The notes below the pieces were generated by a model. That model made no database searches. It saw nothing but the letters and a program-made list of their open reading frames with translations, and was not told the origin of the DNA. This document shows positions 53,240 through 62,563 of a DNA stretch of 64,000 nucleotides, piece after piece; the stretch's first letter is position 1, and every line of letters starts with the position of its first letter. The DNA is from Gottfriedia sp002574545 (GTDB lineage: Bacteria; Bacillota; Bacilli; Bacillales; Bacillaceae_G), in assembly GCA_052180195.1 (NCBI GenBank), contig CP197469.1, one strand, 5' to 3'. Made by a program: the position numbers and the translations under genes.

Positions 53240-54275
53240 TTATGTTACAAGCTAATTACTCCACATAAAAAGTTCACAAGGGTACCTTACACTTATAGTG
53301 TGTGCAGTAAAATTTATTAATCGGCATTACAATAATTAGTAATTGATCAAATTCTTATCCAGGTCGACTTTTTAGGTATTATTATTTTGACATAAAGCAA
53401 GTGGAAAAATACGTTGAGTTGATTAGTACTTTTCCAAAGGAATTAGTACCCGCATATTTGCCTTTATACTTTATACGCATTATCAAACGTTATTGTAAGG
53501 AAATAACTAAACGCATTTTGTTATAAGGATTACCTTTGTATTGTAACTTGGTATGTAATAACAATATTTTGATGATTCTCCATATAATTTATTATGAATA
53601 AATTTAGCTATTTTATCCTTCCTTTAAATCGTAAGTAAATTTGTATTTCTTTTAAATATCAACTCCCTTATTAATTGATATTTCTTCGTTTAGCACTTTT
53701 CATTGTTTTTATATTGCTATTAAATTTGGTGAGCGCAATTTTATTATTTATGTAGTCCTAAAGGAAGACACTTTCACTTTAGTTTTAATTGCCGCATTAT
53801 TAAACTTATTATCGGAGAAGAAATATAATTCTAATATTTTTACTTAAAAGGGGTAAGCAGAATAATTATTAAATGAAAAAACAAATAAATTAGTGGGGAC
53901 ATTGTTGAATATGACGAAAAATGAAATGTATTTATCACTTAGTTTCATTCATTTTAATTTAAATTGAGTAGAAATCTGTGGAATCAGTTTCTGTTCCAAA
54001 TTTTTTATGCAAAGTAATAGAGTGTTTAATATTCGGATGAAATTGAAAATTTTACTGAGAAATGATTCGAACAATTGGTTAATGACATTAGCTGTTTAAT
54101 GTTTTCAAACTGATTTTAAGCATTATTACCTATGTTACTTTATAAAATCCAGTCAGTAAATACTTACTTATGAAGAATTTTAGTATTTTTTAAGGAATGG
54201 AATGAATAATTGTAGTAATATATTGAAGTGAGTCGAAAAAATTTTGTTTAATTTAGTCGAAAGGTTAGGTGTTAA
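53240..54275. other. Long AT-rich intergenic region
   Basis: No supported gene in about 1 kb. It holds a 9-bp inverted repeat (AAATATCAA at 53654-53662, TTGATATTT at 53675-53683). It also holds a + strand stretch open from 53347 to TAA at 53524-53526 (reads FDIKQVEKYVELISTFPKEL, then PLYFIRIIKRYCKE) that has no start codon and may be a remnant. Confidence 0.4.
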
Positions 54276-54896
54276 ATGCTAGCGAATTATTTCACTGTTA
54301 GTGGCTTTGGTAGTCATGAGATTGAGATTGAAAAATCGAAATTTATTTGTTACATAAATGAAGCGAAGACTGAAGTTGATGCACAACGATTCATTTCAGA
54401 AATTAAAAAAAAGCATTTTGATGCTACGCATAATTGCTCAGCCTATTTAATCGGTGAAAATGATGAGATTCAAAAAGCCAATGATGATGGCGAACCGAGT
54501 GGTACTGCTGGGGTGCCAATGTTAGAAGTTTTGAAAAAAAGAGGTCTAAAAGATACTGTTGTTGTTGTAACAAGGTATTTTGGCGGTAAAAAGCTTGGAG
54601 CAGGAGGTTTGATTCGTGCATATGGACAAGCAGTCAGTGAAGGGTTAAACACTGTTGGAATTGTTGAGCGCTCATTAGTTAAAGTAATAAACATAAAGAT
54701 TAATTATAAATTGTTAGGTAAAGTAGAATTCGCATTACGTAACTCGCATTATCATTTAGAAAATGTTAGCCACATGGAAGAAGTAAGCTTTGAACTATGG
54801 ATTAAGGTTGATGAAGTAGATAGCTTCAAAAACTGGATCGTTGAGTTAACAAATGGTAGTTGTCATATAAATGAAAGTATTGTTAAATACATGTAG
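54276..54896 (+). CDS. yvyE: YvyE/YigZ (IMPACT) family protein
   Basis: 206 residues. IEIEKSKFICYINEAKTEVDAQRFI, KKHFDATHNCSAYLIG, DDGEPSGTAGVPMLEVL and VVTRYFGGKKLGAGGLIRAYG are the UPF0029 signature. A C-terminal DUF1949-type domain follows. Its biochemical role is unsettled. In B. subtilis it lies beside tagU and degS-degU as here. TTAGGTG precedes ATG. Confidence 0.93.
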   Translation: MLANYFTVSGFGSHEIEIEKSKFICYINEAKTEVDAQRFISEIKKKHFDATHNCSAYLIGENDEIQKANDDGEPSGTAGVPMLEVLKKRGLKDTVVVVTRYFGGKKLGAGGLIRAYGQAVSEGLNTVGIVERSLVKVINIKINYKLLGKVEFALRNSHYHLENVSHMEEVSFELWIKVDEVDSFKNWIVELTNGSCHINESIVKYM

Positions 54897-54981
54897 TAGT
54901 TTAGCTATTATAAATAGTTAATTTTTGATTAATTTCAAATAGAACAATCATACTAACTTTAAAGGAGGTCTCTTCGAACAT

Positions 54982-56025
54982 ATGAATTATAATCATTCTC
55001 GAAAAATGGCCAAGAGAAGAAGAAAGAGAAAGAGAGGCTTAATTGCTAGGGTATTATTACTAGTCATTATTGTAGCCTTAATCTTTGTAGGATATAAAGG
55101 CGTTAGAACATATCTTGAATTAAATAAAGCAACAAAAGGTGAAGACATTTCATCAAACTTAAGAAATGAAAAAGTTACAATATCAAAAGATCCAATATCA
55201 ATACTCTTCTTAGGGATTGAAAACTATTCAACTGGCGGAAAAGGTGGACGAACTGATTCGATGATCCTTGCTACCTTTAACCCAAAAGAAGAAACAATTA
55301 AAACAATGAGTATTCCTCGTGATACATATGTAAGTATCCCAGGACATGATGGAAAAACTAAAATAAACCATGCATATTCATATGGTGGTTTACAATTAAC
55401 AGTTGATACAGTTGAGCAATTCTTAAATGTACCAATTGATTATTACGTTACAGTCGACTTTAATGGTTTTAAAAATATAGTTGATGCAGTTGGTGGGATT
55501 GATGTAGAAGTACCTTTTGATTTCTGGGAAAATACAGATACTTCACCAAGGAAAAAGCTTTACTTTACAAAAGGTCCGATGCATTTAGATGGACAGCAGG
55601 CATTAGCATATTCTCGTATGCGTAAACGAGATCCTCGTGGTGATTTTGGGCGTGAAGAAAGACAACAACAAGTAATTCAATCGATCTTAAAGGAATTAAA
55701 ATCACCTGAAACAATCGTGAAAATGGATAAATACGCGAAAGTGATTAGTAATAATATTAGTACGAACATGAAACTAAGCGGCGGTATTTCACTTGCGAAG
55801 CATTTACCTAATATCAATGAAAATGATCTAGAAACAATAAAAATAAAAGGTCATGATGCTACGATTAATGGTATTTACTATTATGTTCCTGAAGAGGAAA
55901 GTGTAAGGGAAATTACTAGCAAATTCCGTGTACACTTAGGTTTAGAAAAGCCACCTGCAACTAACACAACAAATTCAATTAATTCGGATAGTAGTTCTGA
56001 AAATGAAAATAGTACCAATCAATAA
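54982..56025 (+). CDS. LCP family wall polymer transferase (TagU/LytR-like)
   Basis: 347 residues. A very basic N-terminus (KRRRKRKRG) and one membrane helix (about 22-42) precede the LCP domain: PISILFLGIENYST, GRTDSMILATFNP, MSIPRDTYVSI, KINHAYSYGG and RMRKRDPRGDFGREERQQQVI. The tail is Asn/Ser/Thr-rich. It attaches teichoic acid or other glycans to peptidoglycan. AAAGGAGGT lies 13 bases upstream of ATG. It sits between yvyE and degS as lytR/tagU does in B. subtilis. Confidence 0.92.
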   Translation: MNYNHSRKMAKRRRKRKRGLIARVLLLVIIVALIFVGYKGVRTYLELNKATKGEDISSNLRNEKVTISKDPISILFLGIENYSTGGKGGRTDSMILATFNPKEETIKTMSIPRDTYVSIPGHDGKTKINHAYSYGGLQLTVDTVEQFLNVPIDYYVTVDFNGFKNIVDAVGGIDVEVPFDFWENTDTSPRKKLYFTKGPMHLDGQQALAYSRMRKRDPRGDFGREERQQQVIQSILKELKSPETIVKMDKYAKVISNNISTNMKLSGGISLAKHLPNINENDLETIKIKGHDATINGIYYYVPEEESVREITSKFRVHLGLEKPPATNTTNSINSDSSSENENSTNQ

Positions 56026-56031
56026 ATAGGT

Positions 56032-56068
56032 AAAAAGCTGATTCTTTTATGAGAATCAGCTTTTTTTT
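56032..56068 (+). terminator. Terminator after the LCP gene
   Basis: AAAAAGCTGATTCT (56032-56045) pairs with AGAATCAGCTTTTT (from 56052), then T. Confidence 0.9.
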
Positions 56069-56314
56069 AGGTCGATTGTAATATAGTTGTAACACTTGTT
56101 AACATTGTGTTAAGGATGTTATAGAATGGTTGTTTTTTTTAAAACTTATAATACAATACCAATATACATTGGTAATATAAGGGTTAAATCGGAAAATATA
56201 AAAATTTTAGCTTATTTCAAATTTTTGTACAATTATAATCCTAATTACATTATAATATGAAATATACATAAATTTATTAGTCATATAGTAATAGGCTAAT
56301 GGGGGAAAAAGTGA

Positions 56315-57523
56315 ATGTCATCTAGGAAAATGGACAATCAGACACTAGACGAAATCATGGATAATATGCTCTCATCTATTATAGATAGTAAGTCCCATGT
56401 GTTTGGAATAGTTGAAGATACTCGCTCTGAATACGAGACATTAAGAGTAGCGCTTGAAGAAGTAAAATTACAAGTAGTGGAAAAGGTTGAAAATACGGTT
56501 CGATTAGACTTATTAGCTCGAGAGGCACGCAAAAAATTAACTGAAGTAGATGGGGAGAAAAATAGGTATGAATCCCATGTAAAGGCAGCATATGAAACTG
56601 CTAATAATCTCCAAAAACAGTATTTTCTTTCATTAAAGGAAGAAAAAGTTCTAAACCATCGTAGAAAAGAGTTAGAAAATAAACTTCAGACTTTGTTAGA
56701 GAAACTACAAAAAGCCGAATTGTTAATTGCCCGTATTTCAATTGTTCTAAATTACCTTAATACAGACTTTAAGCAGGTTAGTCATTTACTTGAGGATGTA
56801 AAACGAAAACAAGAATTTGGATTTCAATTGATACAAGCTCAGGAAGAAGAGCGTATAAGGTTATCACGCGAAATACATGATGGGCCTGCCCAAACGTTAG
56901 CCAGTATATTAATGCAGTCAGATTATTTAATCAAAACATATCGCCAAAGAACAGAAGAAGATGCAAAAAAGGAACTAGGTGATATAAAGGAACAAGTCCG
57001 TTGTGCACTAGGGGAAGTAAGAAGAATAATATATGACCTACGCCCAATGGCATTAGACGATTTAGGATTAGTTCCAGCCCTTAATAAATATTTAAAATCG
57101 CTTGAGTCGTATAAGCATATTGAAATTAAATTTGAATATTGTGGGCAAAACGAAAAAAGACTTAATTCAAAAATAGAAATTGCGATCTTTAGGATCATCC
57201 AAGAGGCAGTTCAAAATGCGTGTAAGCATGCCAATCCAACAACAATTTTTGTAAGATTAGAGTTTTTAAGAAATAAAATTAATGTTTTTGTTCAGGATGA
57301 TGGTGTTGGATTTCCTGTTGGAGAAAACCAAAGAGAAAACTCATTTGGATTAAAAGGAATGAAAGAACGCGTCGAGTTATTGAATGGAGATTTTATAATC
57401 GAATCGATACTAAACATTGGTACGACAATTAGAATTACTTTAAATGTAGAAATAGAGAGTGAAATAGAAATGGTAGAAATGGTAGAAATGGTAGTTCAAA
57501 ATGAAGCGTCTGAAAATTTCTAA
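56315..57523 (+). CDS. degS: DegS sensor histidine kinase
   Basis: 402-residue cytosolic kinase without membrane segments. Long coiled-coil sensor region (30-180), phospho-acceptor His in LSREIHDGPAQTLASI near residue 190, and an ATPase domain with DDGVGFP and FGLKGMKERVELLNG. The C-terminus carries an EMVEMVEMV run from a 9-base tandem repeat, outside the kinase fold. GGGGG before ATG 56315. It is followed by degU. Confidence 0.96.
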   Translation: MSSRKMDNQTLDEIMDNMLSSIIDSKSHVFGIVEDTRSEYETLRVALEEVKLQVVEKVENTVRLDLLAREARKKLTEVDGEKNRYESHVKAAYETANNLQKQYFLSLKEEKVLNHRRKELENKLQTLLEKLQKAELLIARISIVLNYLNTDFKQVSHLLEDVKRKQEFGFQLIQAQEEERIRLSREIHDGPAQTLASILMQSDYLIKTYRQRTEEDAKKELGDIKEQVRCALGEVRRIIYDLRPMALDDLGLVPALNKYLKSLESYKHIEIKFEYCGQNEKRLNSKIEIAIFRIIQEAVQNACKHANPTTIFVRLEFLRNKINVFVQDDGVGFPVGENQRENSFGLKGMKERVELLNGDFIIESILNIGTTIRITLNVEIESEIEMVEMVEMVVQNEASENF

Positions 57524-57671
57524 AAGTAAAACTTTATTTCGTGTTTTGGGAGATTTGCGTCGAAACCGTTAATAGCATATGGTAAAATATACTATAATTT
57601 GAAAAAAATAACAATTTCTACAAATTTCGATAGATTAGCAAACTAGAACAATGAACAGAGGGAGTAATGAA

Positions 57672-58349
57672 ATGAAAACTAGAATTGCAATTGTAGATGA
57701 TCATAAACTATTTCGTGAAGGAATTAAGAGAATCCTAGATTTTGAAGAAAGCTTTGATGTTGTGGCTGAAGGTTCAGATGGTACAGAGGTTGTAAGTATC
57801 ATGGATGAACATCAAGTAGATGTATTTATTGTTGATATAAACATGCCGACAATGAACGGAGTAATTGCTACAAAAGCATTACTAGAAAAATATCCTGAAG
57901 CCAAAGTAATCATTTTGTCAATCCATGATGATGAATCATATGTAACACATGTCCTAAAAGTGGGTGCAAGAGGCTATTTATTAAAAGAAATGGACTCAGA
58001 TACACTAATTGAAGCGATTAAAGTCGTTACAAAAGGTGGATGCTATTTACACCCGAAGATTACCCACAACCTAGTAGAAGAATTTAGAAGGCTATCACTT
58101 AAAGAACAATTATTTAAATCTCGCGAAGTAGAAGTGCGCCGTCCATTACATTTACTGACTAGAAGAGAATGTGAAGTACTTCAAATGTTAGCAGATGGTA
58201 AAAGTAACCGTGCTATTGGTGAAGCCCTTTTCATTAGTGAAAAAACTGTTAAAAATCATGTAAGTAATATTTTGCAAAAATTAGAAGTAAATGACCGTAC
58301 TCATGCTGTAGTAACGGCAATTCGTAACGCTTGGGTAGAAGTGAAATAG
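57672..58349 (+). CDS. degU: DegU response regulator
   Basis: 225 residues. Receiver domain with VDDHKLFREG and the phospho-acceptor Asp55 in IVDINMPTMNG. The C-terminal LuxR-type HTH reads LTRRECEVLQMLADGKSNRAI ... ISEKTVKNHVSNILQKL. ATG 57672 is chosen for AGAGGGAG upstream. ATG 57651 would overlap that site. It controls degradative enzymes, motility and matrix in relatives. It would act on comK too in B. subtilis. Confidence 0.96.
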   Translation: MKTRIAIVDDHKLFREGIKRILDFEESFDVVAEGSDGTEVVSIMDEHQVDVFIVDINMPTMNGVIATKALLEKYPEAKVIILSIHDDESYVTHVLKVGARGYLLKEMDSDTLIEAIKVVTKGGCYLHPKITHNLVEEFRRLSLKEQLFKSREVEVRRPLHLLTRRECEVLQMLADGKSNRAIGEALFISEKTVKNHVSNILQKLEVNDRTHAVVTAIRNAWVEVK

Positions 58350-58357
58350 TAAGATGC

Positions 58358-58398
58358 CAAAAACAGAGTATCGAATGAGCGGTACTCTGTTTTAGTTT
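58358..58398 (+). terminator. Terminator after degU
   Basis: AAAACAGAGTA (58360-58370) pairs with TACTCTGTTTT (58383-58393). Confidence 0.85.
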
Positions 58399-58502
58399 GT
58401 GTACATAATAAATTTGATAAACGAAGATGAATAAAATGCCCAATTTTTCTTTTCAATAAATAGGCTTTTAAGTATAATAAACCTTTCTAAGTTCAACAGA
58501 AT

Positions 58503-58509
58503 TGTCGAA
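58503..58509 (+). promoter_or_regulatory. Possible Spo0A box before degV
   Basis: Exact TGTCGAA, 114 bases upstream of degV. A lone 7-base match, so weak. Confidence 0.25.
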
Positions 58510-58622
58510 ATGGCTCAGAGTAAAGAGAATGAAATACAATGATTTTGCTTAATTAGTTGTGTAAAATTAAACCAATAAATACATAGTTAAACGTTACTAT
58601 ATATAAAAGAAAGGATATGACA

Positions 58623-59465
58623 ATGAGAACTGCAATTGTTACAGATAGTACATCTTATATCCAAAAGGAAGTTAGAGATTCTTTAGATATACATATGTTG
58701 CCTCTTAATGTAATCTTCGGAGATGCATCCTACCAAGAAGAAGTTGAAATTACAGCCGAACAATTTTTCCTCAAGGTCCGTGAACAAAAGGAACTTCCAA
58801 AGACTTCACAACCTGCATATGGTATGATTATTGAAAAACTTGAACAGTTATCAAAAGAATATGAGGCTGTTGTTGTAATCACTCTATCAAGCGGAATTAG
58901 TGGAACATATCAAAGTATTGTATCCGCTAGTTCAATGATAGATAACTTAGAAGTTTTCGCTTATGATTCGGAAATTAGTTGCATGGTCCAAGGCTTTTAT
59001 GTCATTGAGGCTGCGAAAATGGCAAAGAAAGGTGCCAGACCAACTGAAATCGTTGAGCGTTTAGATGAAATAAAACAATCTGCCAATGCATACTTCATGG
59101 TTTTTGATTTAGATCACCTACAACGAGGAGGAAGACTTTCAAGTGCGCAAGCATTTGTTGGAAGTTTGCTGCAAGTAAAGCCTATTCTAACATTTGTAGA
59201 CAAAAAAATTGTGGCCTTTGAAAAAATCCGAACAGAAAAAAAGGCAATGAAACGGATCACAGATTTATTTGGCGAAGTTGCATCAAAAGGCGAAAAAATG
59301 AAAGCAGTCGTCATTCACTCAAATCGTGAGGAAGATGCAAAAAAATTAGCCCAACAACTTAGTGAAACTTATCCGAATGTTGAAATAGAAATTTCATATT
59401 TTGGCCCAGTAATTGGAACGCATCTTGGCGAGGATGCTTTAGGATTGGGTTGGTATGTTATTTGA
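58623..59465 (+). CDS. degV: DegV family fatty-acid-binding protein
   Basis: 280 residues. RTAIVTDSTSYIQKEV opens the protein, TTSQP-type KTSQPAYGMI and SSGISGTYQSIVSA form the lipid-binding cleft, and LQRGGRLSSAQAFVGSLLQVKPIL and FGPVIGTHLGEDALGLGW are family boxes. ATG 58623 has AAAGGA at the right distance. It binds fatty acids for the FakA/B type kinase in other species. It is in the same place as in B. subtilis, after degU. Confidence 0.94.
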   Translation: MRTAIVTDSTSYIQKEVRDSLDIHMLPLNVIFGDASYQEEVEITAEQFFLKVREQKELPKTSQPAYGMIIEKLEQLSKEYEAVVVITLSSGISGTYQSIVSASSMIDNLEVFAYDSEISCMVQGFYVIEAAKMAKKGARPTEIVERLDEIKQSANAYFMVFDLDHLQRGGRLSSAQAFVGSLLQVKPILTFVDKKIVAFEKIRTEKKAMKRITDLFGEVASKGEKMKAVVIHSNREEDAKKLAQQLSETYPNVEIEISYFGPVIGTHLGEDALGLGWYVI

Positions 59466-59468
59466 GTA

Positions 59469-59496
59469 GGAGCTCCTTTATTTAGGGGCTTTTTTG
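59469..59496 (+). terminator. Terminator after degV
   Basis: AGCTCC (59471-59476) pairs with GGGGCT (59485-59490), then six T. The rest of the gap to comFA (to 59794) shows no gene and no clear ComK box. Confidence 0.75.
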
Positions 59497-59794
59497 TTTT
59501 TTTCTGTAAAAATTGGTTATCGCAATAAAACTCTATAATTTTATTGTAGATTTTTGTTTAATTCTCTTAAAGTAGTTAATTTTTTAGGTGTCTTTATAGA
59601 ATTTAATAATGTTTCAGTTTTAACTCAAACTTCACAATATATCTATATTTTTGACAAGGAAACTTCACTGTATTTTACGTCGTTAGTGACTGATTGAATG
59701 TATTATTTAAAGATGACCATAATTATGTAGATTCTTTTTATTTACTCCAAAGTCGTCTCCCTCAATATATTAAAAAAAGAAAGTAGGTTAATTA

Positions 59795-61138
59795 ATGGAC
59801 AATTTTTACGGCAGAAAACTCCAACTTTTCCCCACGATAAACCTTCAAGACATTCCCCCAACAAGTCTAGTCATTCAAGCAGTTCAAAAAGTTAAATCTC
59901 GCTATATATGCTTTCGTTGCGGTAATCAAATTCAAGAATTTTTCGCTACTCATTTTTGTGCGAAATGTTCGTCACGGTGTACGTATTGCAGAAAATGTAT
60001 CATGATGGGAAAGATGTCGACATGTACAAATCTAGTCATTAATGAGGTTGATATGAAATTAGATCATTCAATTACTGGACTCGAATGGGATGGTAAACTT
60101 TCACCTCAGCAAAAAGAAGCATCAATTAAAGTAGTTGAAGCTGTAAATGCAAATCAAAATTTGCTACTTTGGGCAGTATGTGGTGCAGGTAAAACTGAAA
60201 TGTTGTTTGAAGGGATTGAAGCTGCACTTTTGCAAGGTAAATTCGTTTGTATCACAACACCTCGAGTAGATGTAGTTTTAGAGTTAGCAATTAGATTTAG
60301 ACAAGCTTTCCCTACTATTTCAATTGCAGTACTATATGGAGGTAGTGAAGAGAGGTGGAATGGAAATCGGATAACAATTTGTACAGTACATCAGTTAATG
60401 AAATTTAGGCATGCATTCCACGTATTGATTATCGATGAAGTTGATGCTTTTCCTTATAATATCGAAAAACATTTGCATTGGGTCGCAAACGAATCAAGAA
60501 CAATTAAAGGTTCAACAATACAAATGACTGCCACCCCCACTAGTGAACAACAATCCCTTGCGTTAAAAAATAAAATCAAAAATGTAATGGTCCCCGCAAG
60601 ATACCATAGGCAACCCCTACCAGTACCGAGCTTTGAATGGATTGGCAACTGGCGTAAAACGATCCGTAAAACACAAAAACTTCCAAACTGTTTAGAGAAA
60701 TGGATAAAATTATTTCTTCCAAAAGGCTGCCCCATCTTTTTATTTGTTCCTACTATTAATGAATGTGTTTTTATAGAAGAAGCTGTAAATAAGATAACAG
60801 TTAAATCTGCTTCAGTTCATAGTCAAGATCCACAAAGGCATGAAAAAGTAAGTGCTTTTCGAAGTGGGGACATTCAAGTTTTAGTCACTACGACAATTTT
60901 AGAGAGAGGCGTTACGATTGTAAATAGCCAAATTGCGGTACTAGGTGCTGATGAAGAGATTTTTACTGAAAGTGCACTAGTTCAAATTGCTGGGCGTGCT
61001 GGTAGGCATATTAATTATGCGAATGGAGAGGTTATCTTTTTTCATAATGGAATTAGCGAAGAAATGGTTAAAGCTAAAAAGCAAATACTTTTAATGAATC
61101 ATTTAGGTATGGAGAAAGGTTGGTTGGATTGTAAATGA
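59795..61138 (+). CDS. comFA: ComFA, competence DNA-uptake helicase/translocase
   Basis: 447 residues. An N-terminal four-Cys zinc region (CFRCGNQ ... CAKCSSRCTYCRKC) precedes a superfamily 2 core: AVCGAGKTEMLFEG (Walker A), TTPRVDVVLEL, IIDEVDAFPY (DEAD-type box), QMTATPT, and LVTTTILERGVTI and QIAGRAGRH in the second half. It drives single-strand DNA import. AAGAAAGTAGG precedes ATG. It overlaps comFC by 4 bases. Confidence 0.96.
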   Translation: MDNFYGRKLQLFPTINLQDIPPTSLVIQAVQKVKSRYICFRCGNQIQEFFATHFCAKCSSRCTYCRKCIMMGKMSTCTNLVINEVDMKLDHSITGLEWDGKLSPQQKEASIKVVEAVNANQNLLLWAVCGAGKTEMLFEGIEAALLQGKFVCITTPRVDVVLELAIRFRQAFPTISIAVLYGGSEERWNGNRITICTVHQLMKFRHAFHVLIIDEVDAFPYNIEKHLHWVANESRTIKGSTIQMTATPTSEQQSLALKNKIKNVMVPARYHRQPLPVPSFEWIGNWRKTIRKTQKLPNCLEKWIKLFLPKGCPIFLFVPTINECVFIEEAVNKITVKSASVHSQDPQRHEKVSAFRSGDIQVLVTTTILERGVTIVNSQIAVLGADEEIFTESALVQIAGRAGRHINYANGEVIFFHNGISEEMVKAKKQILLMNHLGMEKGWLDCK

Positions 61139-61815
61139 TTTGTGTATATTGTGGTACTCAATTTGTTGAGAAGTTTTCCTTGCATAAATTTTTTTTTCGA
61201 AATGAAGAATCAGCTTGTTCACAATGCCTAGCAAAGTTTGAAAAAATTATCGGTCCTGTTTGTGAGTCTTGTTGTGGTAAGGTTTTAGATGATCAAAAGC
61301 AATGTGAAAATTGTATAGAGTATATGAATTTAAAGCTAGATATTCCATTAATTATCAATAAGTCGATCTATACTTACACGAAAGAAATAAAAGAGTGGCT
61401 TACGAATTTTAAATTTTATGGTGATGTACAGTTAGCAGTTTTATTTGCAAGTGATTTAAGAGAATACTATGAAAATTCTTTCAAAAATTATAAAATAGTT
61501 CCTATACCTCTAAGCGATGCAAGACTAAAGGAACGAGGATTTAATCAAGTAGAAGTGCTCGCACAATATGCAGGTTTAAACTTAACAAATTGTTTAGAAA
61601 GAATTCATACAGAAAAACAAAGTAAGTTAAACCGTTATGAAAGACTAAGCCGAGAACAAGTTTTTTCCTTTTGTGGTGAGAGGAAAATCGATAACGAATC
61701 AGTCGTAATACTTGATGACGTGTACACAACTGGTAAAACGGTACAAGATGCCGCTGCAATATTGTTAAAAAATGGTGCTACTGAAGTACATTCCCTCACA
61801 TTAATTCGAGCATAA
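61135..61815 (+). CDS. comFC: ComFC, phosphoribosyltransferase-like competence protein
   Basis: 226 residues. An N-terminal Cys cluster (CVYCGTQ ... CSQCLAKFE ... CESCCGK ... CENC) is followed by a PRTase domain with PIPLSDARLKERGFNQVE and the PRPP loop VVILDDVYTTGKTVQDA. It works with ComFA in transformation. comFB is absent between the two, unlike B. subtilis. Confidence 0.95.
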   Translation: MICVYCGTQFVEKFSLHKFFFRNEESACSQCLAKFEKIIGPVCESCCGKVLDDQKQCENCIEYMNLKLDIPLIINKSIYTYTKEIKEWLTNFKFYGDVQLAVLFASDLREYYENSFKNYKIVPIPLSDARLKERGFNQVEVLAQYAGLNLTNCLERIHTEKQSKLNRYERLSREQVFSFCGERKIDNESVVILDDVYTTGKTVQDAAAILLKNGATEVHSLTLIRA

Positions 61816-61971
61816 AGCTAATTAACTTGATATGCATAAAGTCTCCTAATTTTATTCGGGTTTTACGATATAAATAATGGTCATTGGACAGAATAAATCA
61901 AAAATATAGAAATAAGACGAAATTAATAAATAAAGACGAGGTATAAAACGATTAGCGATGAGGTGGGAAAA

Positions 61972-62223
61972 ATGAAGGATAATATATCTGATGAGGATCA
62001 TGTTCATGTGCATCCGTACAACGTAGAAAAAAATGAACAAAATAAAGTAGAACAAAAAATAGAAACCTCCCCCCATGCGAAGGATAATCAAATCGTCAAT
62101 CAGATAATCGCAAAACGTGATAAACAGATACAGCAATTAAAGAAACAAATAGAAGAGGGCACATACAAAGTTCAACCAATGAAAGTGGCTGAAAAAATGC
62201 TTAGCTATTTTAATAAGAAATAA
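61972..62223 (+). CDS. flgM: FlgM-like anti-sigma factor
   Basis: 83 residues from ATG 61972 (AGGTGG at 61961-61966). The N-terminal VHPYNVEKNEQNKVEQKIETSPHAKDNQ and C-terminal IQQLKKQIEEGTYKVQPMKVAEKML follow the FlgM pattern (NPY ... KIEIS ... AKE, then QIESGSYKV and a final helix that grips sigma-D). It sits after comFC as in B. subtilis, but yvyF, flgN, flgK and flgL do not follow. Confidence 0.82.
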   Translation: MKDNISDEDHVHVHPYNVEKNEQNKVEQKIETSPHAKDNQIVNQIIAKRDKQIQQLKKQIEEGTYKVQPMKVAEKMLSYFNKK

Positions 62224-62283
62224 AAGTTAACAACAGAATAAGGTTGTTACTAAAATTATTTCTTTTATAAGAAAGAAATAGGA

Positions 62284-62315
62284 AAGGACTTAACAAAAAC
62301 GTTAAGTTCTTTTTG
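62284..62315 (+). terminator. Terminator after flgM
   Basis: GGACTTAAC (62286-62294) pairs with GTTAAGTTC (62301-62309), then T. Confidence 0.85.
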
Positions 62316-62488
62316 TGTGTAGTACGGTAATAATGGATTTTCAATACAAAACGAAAGCCTTTGCTATTTGATTCCTTAAGTTTTTAATATCTCATTTCGT
62401 TTTTTGTATTTTAATTTGATTTAGAGGGAAGTTAATATTAATTATTTTGAAAAGAACTTAATAAAATTATGGAAAGATTTTCTTAAAA

Positions 62489-62518
62489 TATCACACTTTT
62501 TTTTCTAATAATGTGATA
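62489..62518. promoter_or_regulatory. Inverted repeat upstream of kimA
   Basis: TATCACA (62489-62495) and TGTGATA (62512-62518) around 16 bases, 46 bases before the kimA start. Possible operator. The rest of 62316-62563 holds nothing clear, and no c-di-AMP (ydaO) riboswitch was recognised. Confidence 0.4.
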
Positions 62519-62563
62519 AACTCAAATGGTTTGGATTTTAACTTATTATGTAGAGGTGTACAT

